A stretch of DNA of 64,000 nucleotides, from contig NZ_JAHXGQ010000001.1 of assembly GCF_019375475.1 (NCBI RefSeq), forward strand, positions 992,001-1,056,000, read 5' to 3'. Positions 51,759 to 58,958 of the stretch are shown here, one piece after another. This DNA is from Saccharothrix obliqua. GTDB taxonomy: Bacteria > Actinomycetota > Actinomycetes > Mycobacteriales > Pseudonocardiaceae. Below the pieces are notes generated by a model. It made no database searches. It was not told the origin of the DNA and saw nothing but the letters and a program-made list of their open reading frames with translations. Position 1 is the first letter of the stretch. Each line of letters opens with the position of its first letter. A program made the position numbers and the translations under genes.

Positions 51759-51950
51759 GCTGCGTGTCATCCCCGTATGGCCTGCGCGCAGCGAACCGCG
51801 CTCGTTCCCTGAGCGCAAACACGCTTTTCGTTTGCGCTCAGGGAACGAGGGTGGTTGTCTTGACCAGGCCATACGGGGATGACACGCAGCCTGCTCTTGA
51901 TGTCATCCTTGGCGGTCTGCCAAGCGGCGAGCGTTGCTTTTAATCCCGAG
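51759..51950 (-). repeat. Nested-palindrome dispersed repeat, copy 2 (inverted)
   Basis: Same element as 700-885 but in the opposite orientation. Outer arms 51759-51784 and 51865-51890 are perfect complements, as are the inner arms 51801-51820 and 51830-51849. The TTAAAAGC end is at the right (complement at 51938-51945), continued by GGATTA-type sequence shared with copy 3. By eye it is about 97 percent identical to copy 3. The gene-free stretch 51726-52112 holds this element and, beyond 51950, nothing I can identify apart from a CCGGTGCTTCCCGGGAAGCACCGG palindrome near 51991-52014. Confidence 0.85.
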
Positions 51951-52112
51951 CCCCTGAGGAGCAGCACTTCACGCGGCCGACGAATTCGGCCGGTGCTTCC
52001 CGGGAAGCACCGGCAGCCGGGCGAAGCCGCCGCGCCAGTCGCTGTGCCGCGAACGGGAAACCCGATTCGACACCACGACCCTGCCCAAGCGTGAGCCTCG
52101 TCACCGATCACA

Positions 52113-52418
52113 ATGAGGCTCATGCTCTCCACCCCCGAAGGTCGTTTCCGCGCACTCGCCCTGGCCGAAGCCGTCTCCTGGGCCGGCCTCCTCATCGGCA
52201 TGTTCTTCAAGTACGTGGTGGGCCCCGAGATCGGCGTGAAGATCTTCGGCCCGATCCACGGCGTGATCTTCGTCGGCTACGTGCTCACGGCCCTCATGAT
52301 GGCGCAGCGCTGGAACCGCGCCACCCTGATCTGGGCGCTGGTCGCCAGCATCCCCCCGTTCGGGACGGTGTTCTTCGAGCGGTGGGCGATGCGCTCCGGG
52401 AAGCTCGCGACCGGCTGA
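52113..52418 (+). CDS. DUF3817 family membrane protein
   Basis: A 101-residue membrane protein of three helices (about 12-34, 42-65, 69-87). FRALALAEAVSWAGLLIGMFFKYV followed by GPIHGVIFVGYVLTAL is the DUF3817 pattern; the family is common in actinobacteria and without known function. ATG at 52113, with another in-frame ATG three codons later. It converges on the marR gene with 2 bp between stops. Confidence 0.85.
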   Translation: MRLMLSTPEGRFRALALAEAVSWAGLLIGMFFKYVVGPEIGVKIFGPIHGVIFVGYVLTALMMAQRWNRATLIWALVASIPPFGTVFFERWAMRSGKLATG

Positions 52419-52420
52419 GA

Positions 52421-52924
52421 TCAGTCCGAGAAGTCCCCGACCGCCCGCCGCACGCGGGCCAACAGGTCGGTGAGCTGCTCGGTCTGCCGCTCCGTGAGCC
52501 CGCGGAGCCCGAACCCCACCTCCGTCACCGCCTCGGTGGCCGCCTCCCGCCGCGCGAGCCCGTCCGGCGTGATCTCCACCAGCGTGGTGCGCCGGTCGGT
52601 GGGGTGCGGGTTGCGGCGGACCAGGCCGTCGGCCTCCAGGCGGTCCACGATGTTGGTCACGCTGGTCGGGTGGAGTTGCAGCCGCTCGCCCATCACCCGC
52701 ATGGGGAGGCTCCCGGTGCGGGCGAACGTCAGCAGCACCAGCGCCTCGAACCGGGCGAACGTGAGGCCGTGCGGTTTGAGGGCCGCGTCCACCGCGGACT
52801 GGATGATCTGCTGCACTCGCATGACACTGGTCACCGCGGCCATCGCGGTCGACGGTCCGATCCGCTTCTCCCACAGCTCGGCGGCGCGCGCGATGGGGTC
52901 GAACGGGAGCGGCTGGGACGTCAT
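52421..52924 (-). CDS. MarR-family transcriptional regulator
   Basis: A 167-residue winged-helix regulator. [68 protein letters not shown] covers the full DNA-binding core with the wing [13 protein letters not shown] at 52924 with -10-like TAGCTT six bases upstream, so it is probably leaderless. It is divergent from the thiamine-binding-like gene at 52963, which it may control. Confidence 0.92.
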   Translation of the reverse strand: MTSQPLPFDPIARAAELWEKRIGPSTAMAAVTSVMRVQQIIQSAVDAALKPHGLTFARFEALVLLTFARTGSLPMRVMGERLQLHPTSVTNIVDRLEADGLVRRNPHPTDRRTTLVEITPDGLARREAATEAVTEVGFGLRGLTERQTEQLTDLLARVRRAVGDFSD

Positions 52925-52930
52925 GCGCCG

Positions 52931-52948
52931 AAGCTACCAGTGGGTTAG
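52931..52948. promoter_or_regulatory. Promoter and dyad between marR and 52963 gene
   Basis: TAGCTT (minus strand, 52931-52936) is the likely -10 of marR, six bases from its ATG. Overlapping it, CTACCAGTGGGTTAG (52934-52948) is an imperfect dyad, a candidate MarR operator serving both divergent genes. Confidence 0.45.
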
Positions 52949-52962
52949 TCAAGGGAGGACCA

Positions 52963-53268
52963 GTGCTCGTCGCGTTCAGCGTCAGCCCGCTCGGCGGGGA
53001 GTCCGACAGCGTTGCGGAAGCGGTCGCGGAGGCGGTTCGGGTGGTGCGTGAGTCCGGGCTGCCGAACGAGACCAACGCGATGTTCACGCTGGTTGAGGGG
53101 GAGTGGGACGAGGTGATGGACGTCGTGAAACGGGCCACCGAAGCGGTGGGCGCGGTGGCTCCCCGGGTGGGGCTCGTGTTGAAGGCGGACATCAGGCCGG
53201 GCTTCACCGGGCAGCTCACGGCCAAGGTCGAGCGGGTGGAGGAAGCGCTCCTTCGGTCTGGTGAGTAG
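52963..53268 (+). CDS. MTH1187/YkoF-type thiamine-binding-like protein
   Basis: A 101-residue ferredoxin-like protein of the Thiamine_BP (DUF77) family. [55 protein letters not shown] is the family fold. Members bind thiamine or related pyrimidines; no enzyme role is known. GTG at 52963 follows GGGAGG. It is divergent from marR. Confidence 0.86.
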   Translation: MLVAFSVSPLGGESDSVAEAVAEAVRVVRESGLPNETNAMFTLVEGEWDEVMDVVKRATEAVGAVAPRVGLVLKADIRPGFTGQLTAKVERVEEALLRSGE

Positions 53269-53281
53269 TCGGCCTTCCTAC

Positions 53282-53287
53282 TAATTT
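53282..53287 (+). promoter_or_regulatory. -10 box, leaderless promoter
   Basis: TAATTT lies exactly six bases before the ATG at 53294, with no ribosome site. Confidence 0.45.
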
Positions 53288-53293
53288 GGGCTC

Positions 53294-54139
53294 ATGACGC
53301 CCCGCGACCTCTGGATCCGGTTCGAGACCTACCACGACGTCACCTACTTCACCCCGGAGTCCAGGGCCGTCACCGATGCCCTGGGCTGCCGCGGCGGTTG
53401 GATGGGGTACTTCGGGATGCGCGCCGCGCCGCTCGGCGCGGTCGGCCCGGAGGCCGTCACGGCGGCGTTCTACAGCTTCCACCCGACGCGCGTGGCCCGA
53501 GCACTCCCCGCCGCGTGGGCCGTGGCCCCGCCGGAGCGGTTCCTGGAGGCGCGGTTGGAGGGCGTGGACGCCGCGCTGCGCCGGATGCTGCCGACGCTGG
53601 ACGTGGCGGAGGCGGCCGGGTTGGCGGTGGCGGCGGCGGGCTCGACGGAGCTGGCGGGTCGCGTGCTCGGCGCGGCCAACGCCGGGTTGGACCTGCCCGG
53701 GGAACCGCACCTGGCGTTGTGGCAGGCGTGCACGACGCTGCGCGAGTCGCGCGGGGACGGGCACGTGGCGGCGTTGGTGGCGGCCGACCTGGCGCCGTGC
53801 GAGGCGTTGGTGTTGTTCGGCGCGGACAACGGGCTGGACCCGGCCTACCTCCGGACCGCTCGCGGGTGGGACGAGGAGGAGTGGGCCGGTGCGGAGGCGG
53901 CGCTCGCGTCGCGCGGGTTGTTCTCGGGGGGTGGGCTGACCGCCGAGGGGAAGGCGCTGCGGGTCGACATCGAGCGCCGGACCGACGACGCCGCGGCGCG
54001 GCCGTGGCGGGCGCTGGGCGAGGAGCGCACGGCGCGGTTCCTCGACCTGATGACGCCGCTGGTGTTGGCGTTGGGGCGGCAGAACGAGGCGATGCGCGTG
54101 AATCCGTTGGGGTTGGACGTGGTGGAGGCGTTGGGTTGA
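53294..54139 (+). CDS. SCO6745-family protein
   Basis: A 281-residue soluble helical protein, recognised as the actinobacterial SCO6745 family of unknown function. The opening RDLWIRFETYHDVTYFTPESRAVTDALGCRGGWMGYFGMRAAPLG and the phrase YSFHPTRVARALPAAW are characteristic. Residues about 200-235 (AEAALASRGLFSGGGLTAEGKALRVDIE) look like a winged-helix segment. No catalytic motif. The start is fixed by TAATTT six bases upstream; it runs from its own promoter after the thiamine-binding gene. Confidence 0.78.
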   Translation: MTPRDLWIRFETYHDVTYFTPESRAVTDALGCRGGWMGYFGMRAAPLGAVGPEAVTAAFYSFHPTRVARALPAAWAVAPPERFLEARLEGVDAALRRMLPTLDVAEAAGLAVAAAGSTELAGRVLGAANAGLDLPGEPHLALWQACTTLRESRGDGHVAALVAADLAPCEALVLFGADNGLDPAYLRTARGWDEEEWAGAEAALASRGLFSGGGLTAEGKALRVDIERRTDDAAARPWRALGEERTARFLDLMTPLVLALGRQNEAMRVNPLGLDVVEALG

Positions 54140-54252
54140 GTTGATTTGAGCCACGAGTCGCGCCCGAGTCGAGCCCGAGTCGAGCCACGCGTCCGCGAGT
54201 TGGGCCGACCCGCTGGATACCACCACTTGCTCCCCTGAACGCGGACTCGTGC

Positions 54253-54258
54253 CAGGAT
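54253..54258 (+). promoter_or_regulatory. -10 box, leaderless promoter
   Basis: CAGGAT lies exactly six bases before the GTG at 54265; it matches the TANNNT pattern except at the first base. Confidence 0.35.
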
Positions 54259-54264
54259 GGAGCC

Positions 54265-55218
54265 GTGACAAGGCCTGACCCTCGAAAGACCGCTGCACTG
54301 TCCGCCGCGCTGTCCGGGGCAGTCGACCTCGGCGCGCTGAAGGCACGGGCCGACGCCGTCCGTCAGCGCCCCGCCTCCGCCCCGCCGTCGGCCGGTGACG
54401 GCGGGCCCAGCCCGTGGGTGCTCGACGTCACCGAGGCCACGTTCCAGTCGGTCGTCGAGCGATCGATGGACATCCCCGTCGTGGTGGAGCTGACCGCGTC
54501 GTGGAGCCCCGAGGCTGGACAGCTCTCCCCGGTTTTGGAGCGTGCCGCGCGGGCCGGCGGTGGCGCGTGGTTGCTCGCCCGCGTCGACCTCGACGCCAGC
54601 CCGCGCGTGGGCCAGGTGTTCGGCGTGCAGTCGGTGCCGACGGTCGTAGCCGTGGCCGCCGGGCAGCCCGTGGACGCGTTCGCCGGGCCGCTGCCCGAGG
54701 CGGAGTTCCAGCAGTGGATCACGCGGCTGCTGGACGCGCTGCGCGACCGCCTGCCGGGCATCAAGGCCGCCGAGGCCGCGGTCGGCGGTGGTGAGGTGGA
54801 GGAGCCGGAGGACCCCCGCTTCACGGCCGCCGAGGAGGCGTTCGAGCGTGGTGACTTCGACGGGGCGATCGCCGGCTACGAGGCCATCCTCGCCGCCGAA
54901 CCGGGCAACGCCGAGGCCAAGGCCGCCCTCGCGCAGGTCCGCTTCACCGCTCGCGCGGAGAGCCTGACGCCGGACGCCGTGGCGGCGGCCGACGCCCGGC
55001 CGGACGACGTGGACGCGCAGCTCGCGGCGGCCGACGTCGAGTTGGCGGGCCAGGACGTGGAGAAGGCGTTCGGCCGGCTGATCGACACGGTGCGCCGGGT
55101 GTTCGGGGAGGACCGGGATCGGGTGCGGGAGCACCTGGTCGGGTTGTTCGAGTTGTTCCCGGCCGATGATGAGCGGGTGGCGAAGGCTCGGCGGAATCTG
55201 GCTTCGGCGTTGTTCTGA
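54265..55218 (+). CDS. YbbN/CnoX-like thioredoxin-TPR co-chaperone
   Basis: A 317-residue cytoplasmic protein. Residues about 50-165 are a thioredoxin fold ([41 protein letters not shown]), but the CxxC active site is SPEA, so it is not a disulfide reductase. [18 protein letters not shown] is the cis-Pro segment. Residues 185-317 are TPR-like helices ([38 protein letters not shown]). YbbN/CnoX proteins hold unfolded clients for chaperones. From memory it is conserved in this position in mycobacteria. Repeat copy 3 follows its stop. Confidence 0.9.
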   Translation: MTRPDPRKTAALSAALSGAVDLGALKARADAVRQRPASAPPSAGDGGPSPWVLDVTEATFQSVVERSMDIPVVVELTASWSPEAGQLSPVLERAARAGGGAWLLARVDLDASPRVGQVFGVQSVPTVVAVAAGQPVDAFAGPLPEAEFQQWITRLLDALRDRLPGIKAAEAAVGGGEVEEPEDPRFTAAEEAFERGDFDGAIAGYEAILAAEPGNAEAKAALAQVRFTARAESLTPDAVAAADARPDDVDAQLAAADVELAGQDVEKAFGRLIDTVRRVFGEDRDRVREHLVGLFELFPADDERVAKARRNLASALF

Positions 55219-55227
55219 GGGTGTGCC

Positions 55228-55420
55228 CTCGGGATTAAAAGCAACGCTCGCCGCTTGGCAGGCCGCCAAGGATGACATCAAGGGCGGGCTGCGTGTCATC
55301 CCCGTATGGCCTGGTCAAGACAACCACCCTCGTTCCCTGAGCGCAAACGAAAAGCGTGTTTGCGCTCAGGGAACGAGCGCGGTTCGCTGGCGCGCAGGCC
55401 ATACGGGGATGACACGCAGC
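55228..55420 (+). repeat. Nested-palindrome dispersed repeat, copy 3
   Basis: Third copy, same orientation as copy 1. Outer arms 55288-55313 and 55395-55420 (26 bp) and inner arms 55329-55348 and 55358-55377 (20 bp) pair perfectly; the loop is 55349-55357. It begins CTCGGGATTAAAAGC, shared with copy 2. It lies 9 bp after the YbbN-like gene and 42 bp before the end of the convergent metallopeptidase gene. Confidence 0.85.
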
Positions 55421-55462
55421 GGGGCGGGGTGTGTGGCTTCGCCGCCGAGCGAGGTGGGCCGG

Positions 55463-56902
55463 TCAGCCCGAGTATTTGCGGGTGCAGAGGCCGAAGCCGT
55501 TGAAGAAGCCGTCGCGGAAGGCTTCTACCCGGGCGAAGCCCGACGGGACCACGGTGCCGTTGACGTCTGCCGCGATGAGGCTGCGGTCGGCCAGCAGTTC
55601 GGCCACGGCCTCGTCCAGGTCGCCCGAGGAAAGGCGCAGCTTGGCGGCGCGTTCCGTGGTCGTGCCGGCCCACGCCCCGGTCAGGCAGGCGGTGCGCAGC
55701 CCGGCCGCGGGGCCCTCCAGCGGGTAGCCGGTGGCCTTCTGGATCGACAGGGCGAAGCGGGACGCGATCTCCGCGAAGGCGGCGAAGTCGCCGATCCCGC
55801 CCTTCTGACCGCGTTTCGGCGGGGTGCCGATGCGGACCAGTTCCGGGAGGTCGATGGAGATGGTGTTGGTCGCCGGGCAGTACGCGGCCGGGGTGGTTTC
55901 CTTCGCGTCCGGGCAGTTGTTGTCGCCCGACGTGAACGTGGGCGGTGTCGCGCCGCTCTGCTTGTACGCGTTGCGGAGGCTTTCCTCCAGCAGGTCCAGG
56001 TAACGCTGGTCGTCCACCTTCGGGTTGCCCTTGCCCTGGCCGGTGTCGACGTCCTTGACGTCGAACTTCTGCTGGGTGATGCGGGTCTTGATCTCCTGGT
56101 CGTCGATCTCCGCGCAGCGCTTCGGGTCACCGCCGAAGCCGAACTGGAAGGCGGCCACGCGGTCGAACGCGCTGCCGTGCGCGCCCTGCTTCTCGGCGGA
56201 CGTGCCTGCCGCGTCGCGGATGAAGAACATGGTGGCCAGGACCTGGTTGAGGCCGGGACCGGTGGAGATCCGGAAGTGCTTGGACTTCCCCTCGGCCATC
56301 CACCGGAAGAAGTTGCCGGCGTAGCAGTCCGCCTGCTGCTCCTTGATGATCGACGGCGTGGCCTGGTTGACGCCGCCGTCGGCGCCCAGCTTGTACTGCA
56401 CGGCGTGACCCATCTCGTGGGCCAGCACGGTCACCACGGCCATCGGGCCGAACGCGTCGTCCAGCATGGGCAGCAGGTCACCGCGGTCCCAGGCGATGCT
56501 GTCGTCCAGGGAGCAGTAGAACGCGTTCGCGACGCCCTTGGTGTTGGTGCGGCAGATCTCCACCCCGTCACCGGTGGAGTCGTACGACACCAGGCGCTTC
56601 ACCGGCTCGAACCCGCGCCCGCCGAAGTTCTTCGGCAGCTGCTCGGCCCAATACTCCTCGACGTCGGCCAGCGCGTTGATCGCCAAGCGGTCCATCTCGC
56701 CGCCGTCGCCGTTCTCCACGGACAGGTCCGCGTCGGGCACGCCGGGCTTCGGACCGCTCTCGCCGGTGGTGATGTCGAGACCCGCGACCTTCGAGACGTC
56801 CGGCTTCTCCGCGCGTGGCAAGCCGTTCACGGTCTGCGCGCAGCCGGCGGTCAATGCGGCGACCGCGACGAGCGCCGCGACCGTGTACACCCGTCGTGCC
56901 AT
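55463..56902 (-). CDS. Zinc metallopeptidase lipoprotein (YpfJ-like)
   Basis: A 479-residue exported lipoprotein: signal peptide with lipobox LTAGC, then the putative neutral zinc metallopeptidase domain. The zinc-binding motif is VTVLAHEMGHAVQ (HExxH), followed by KEQQADCYAGNFF with the third ligand Glu. Several paired Cys (IAWDRGDLLP region, NNCPDAK, AAYCPATN) suggest an extracytoplasmic disulfide-bonded fold. Substrate unknown. The gene 57091-58476 upstream on the same strand is a paralogue; a MITE-like element separates them. Confidence 0.88.
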   Translation of the reverse strand: MARRVYTVAALVAVAALTAGCAQTVNGLPRAEKPDVSKVAGLDITTGESGPKPGVPDADLSVENGDGGEMDRLAINALADVEEYWAEQLPKNFGGRGFEPVKRLVSYDSTGDGVEICRTNTKGVANAFYCSLDDSIAWDRGDLLPMLDDAFGPMAVVTVLAHEMGHAVQYKLGADGGVNQATPSIIKEQQADCYAGNFFRWMAEGKSKHFRISTGPGLNQVLATMFFIRDAAGTSAEKQGAHGSAFDRVAAFQFGFGGDPKRCAEIDDQEIKTRITQQKFDVKDVDTGQGKGNPKVDDQRYLDLLEESLRNAYKQSGATPPTFTSGDNNCPDAKETTPAAYCPATNTISIDLPELVRIGTPPKRGQKGGIGDFAAFAEIASRFALSIQKATGYPLEGPAAGLRTACLTGAWAGTTTERAAKLRLSSGDLDEAVAELLADRSLIAADVNGTVVPSGFARVEAFRDGFFNGFGLCTRKYSG

Positions 56903-56972
56903 GCCTGGAGCCCCATCCCGATCAGTGCGGTCGACCGAACCCTACTTGGCCGCACACGAACGTGTGACGGAA

Positions 56973-57094
56973 CTAGGGCGTGTCCTCGATGTCGCGGGAA
57001 CTTCCGGGGAGCCTGCCGGAAAGACAGGGCCTTGCCTGACCGCCGTCTCCGCGCGCCGGCGGGGCCGCGCTCCCGCGCTGAGGACAGGCCCTAG
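56973..57094. mobile_element. MITE-like inverted-repeat element
   Basis: CTAGGGCGTGTCCTC (56973-56987) and GAGGACAGGCCCTAG (57080-57094) are inverted repeats matching at 14 of 15 positions, and similarity continues inwards through a CGCGGGA/TCCCGCG pair. The 122-bp element has no gene. CTAG at both ends looks like a duplicated or palindromic target as used by some IS5-type elements. Its right end supplies the TAG stop of the upstream metallopeptidase gene. Confidence 0.5.
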
Positions 57095-58476
57095 CCGAGG
57101 CCGCACGCCTTGACGCCCTCGAACACCCCGCCCCGGAACACCTCGACGCGCTTGAAGCCCGAGTCCACGGTGGCGCCGCCGGACGCGTCGCGGGCCGCGT
57201 AGTCGTGGGCGAGCAACACCTGCACGGCTTCGTCGAGGTCACCGGGGGAGAGCCCGAAGCCCTGCCGGCGGTCGAACACCTCGCGGGTGTACGCGCCCGC
57301 CAGGCAGAGCGCGCCGGCCGCGGCCTCGCCGCCGGCCACCTCCACGCCCAGCGCGGCCCGCGCGGCGAGGCCGTAACGCGACGCGAGCAGGACACCGGTG
57401 GCGTAGTCGCCGAGCTTGGCGTGCAGCTTCGGCAGGTCCTCGGCGACCTCCACCTGCACCGAACCGTCCCGCGGGCAGAACGCCACCGGGCCCTGGTCGC
57501 CGGAGCAGTCCGGTTCCTGCCGCACGGGCGTGCTCTTCGGCGCGTTCCACGTCTTGCCCTTGCCGGTGACGAGCGCCGAGTAGAAGTTGTTGAGGTCGGG
57601 TGTGATGGCGTCGAGCATGTCCGCGAACGGCAGGTTCCCGCCGCGGTCGCGGTCGTCGAGGTCGGTGAACGACTTCTGCGTGAACGGCCGGTTCTCCACG
57701 GTCATCGCGCCGCAGAACTTCGCGCCCTGCTGGTAGCCGTCCTGGAAGGCGGACACCCGGTCGAACGCGTTGCCGTGCGCGGACCGGTCGGCCGGTGACG
57801 TGCCGACCGGGTCGCGGAAGCTGACCAGTGCGCCGACGGCCGCGTCCAGGGTGTCCGCGCCGATGTCGAGGTGCTGGGACCGGCCGTCGTTGACCCACTT
57901 GGTGAAGGTGCCGGCGAAGCAGTCCGCCATCGCCTCGGTGAGGATCGTCGGGTACTTCTCCGGTTCGCGCCGCTCGGCCTCCGGCGTGATGCCCATCCGG
58001 CGCTGCACGGCGTGCCCCATCTCGTGCGCCAGCACGATGACCACGGCGGCGTCGCCGTAGCGGTCCTGGAGCACCGGCAGCAGCGCCGCGCGGTCCCACG
58101 CGATGGCGTCGGCGCTCGGGCAGTAGAACGCGTTGCCCTCGACGTCGCTCGCCTTCTCGGTGCACGGCGGGGGTTTCGCGGACGGGTCGGACGTGTCGAC
58201 CGAGTAGACCCCGCCGTCGAGGGGCTGCCACTTCTCGCCGAACGTGGCGGGGAACGCCTCCTGCCAGAACGCGTCGACGTCGGTGATCGCGGTGCCCGCG
58301 AGCCGGTCGATGGTCCCGCCGTCGGTGCCCCGGATGAACCCCGGGTCGACGCCGCCCCCGGCCACCACCTTGCCCGCCACCGCGCGCCCGTCGACCAACT
58401 GGGTGCACCCCGTGGCCACGAGCGCCGTCGATACCACCGCAACCAGCAGGACCAGCCGAGCCGATGCGCGCCGCAT
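57091..58476 (-). CDS. Zinc metallopeptidase lipoprotein, paralogue
   Basis: A 461-residue exported lipoprotein, paralogous to the next gene downstream. Signal peptide RLVLLVAVVSTALVATGC with lipobox VATGC; catalytic motif VIVLAHEMGHAVQRRMG and third ligand in TEAMADCFAGTFTKW. C-terminal blocks (LSPGDLDEAVQVLLAHDYAARD, FKRVEVFRGGVFEGVKACG) align with those of the neighbour. ATG at 58476. The last stop codon lies in the terminal repeat of the MITE-like element, so the native C terminus may have been slightly altered. Confidence 0.87.
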   Translation of the reverse strand: MRRASARLVLLVAVVSTALVATGCTQLVDGRAVAGKVVAGGGVDPGFIRGTDGGTIDRLAGTAITDVDAFWQEAFPATFGEKWQPLDGGVYSVDTSDPSAKPPPCTEKASDVEGNAFYCPSADAIAWDRAALLPVLQDRYGDAAVVIVLAHEMGHAVQRRMGITPEAERREPEKYPTILTEAMADCFAGTFTKWVNDGRSQHLDIGADTLDAAVGALVSFRDPVGTSPADRSAHGNAFDRVSAFQDGYQQGAKFCGAMTVENRPFTQKSFTDLDDRDRGGNLPFADMLDAITPDLNNFYSALVTGKGKTWNAPKSTPVRQEPDCSGDQGPVAFCPRDGSVQVEVAEDLPKLHAKLGDYATGVLLASRYGLAARAALGVEVAGGEAAAGALCLAGAYTREVFDRRQGFGLSPGDLDEAVQVLLAHDYAARDASGGATVDSGFKRVEVFRGGVFEGVKACGLG

Positions 58477-58530
58477 CGCACCATTGTGCCGCCTGGAGCC
58501 GCTGGCTGGGGTGCCCTCGAACAACCCGGG

Positions 58531-58650
58531 AACCGAGTGGGAGCGAGTGGGGGACCGGGTGGGAGCGAGTGGGGGACCGAGTGGGGGACCGAGTGGGAGC
58601 GAGTTGGAGACCGAGTGGGAGCGAGTTGGAGACCGAGTGGGGACGGAGTC
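58531..58650 (+). repeat. Minisatellite of 10/12-bp units
   Basis: About 120 bp built from alternating units CCGAGTGGGA and GCGAGTGGGGGA (variants GCGAGTTGGAGA and CCGAGTGGGGGA), giving a 22-bp composite period. Looser GGTCGGGTGGTGGTCG-type repeats follow to about 58840. The gene-free stretch 58477-58958 otherwise contains only the dyad near 58898. Frames through it give low-complexity peptides only. Confidence 0.75.
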
Positions 58651-58897
58651 GGAGGCCGGGCTGGTGGCGGAGCTGGTTCGCGGTCGGTTCGCGGTCGGTT
58701 CGGGTGACGGTCGGGTGCCGGTCGGGTGGTGGTCGGGTGGTGGTCGAGCCGGGCAGCGGGGCCGGGTGGCCATCCGGGTGGTGGTCGAGCCGGCTGGTGG
58801 TGGGGTGGCGGTCGGGCCGGTTGGGTGCGGTGTGGTCGGTCCGGATGGCAGAGGTGCGGTCGACCGGTTGACGGTGACGCGACCGGGCCCTACCGTA

Positions 58898-58910
58898 AGG
58901 AAAGGTTCCT
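58898..58910. promoter_or_regulatory. AGGAA/TTCCT dyad upstream of metallophosphoesterase
   Basis: AGGAAAGGTTCCT has perfect 5-bp arms around AGG and is followed by AACTAATT, in an AT-rich patch unusual for this genome, about 50 bp before the start at 58959. It is probably the promoter/operator of that gene. Confidence 0.45.
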
Positions 58911-58958
58911 AACTAATTCCCCTCCTGAGCCGCCGCCCCGGACCGTGAGGAGAAAGCC

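Noticed and set aside
54265-55218. Functional thioredoxin
   Set aside because: The CxxC active site is replaced by SPEA and a TPR domain follows, so the YbbN/CnoX co-chaperone group fits better.
58244-58912. Plus-strand frames through the minisatellite
   Set aside because: They encode only repeated Glu/Trp/Arg/Val/Gly peptides from the repeat itself and overlap the 5' end of the metallopeptidase gene on the other strand.
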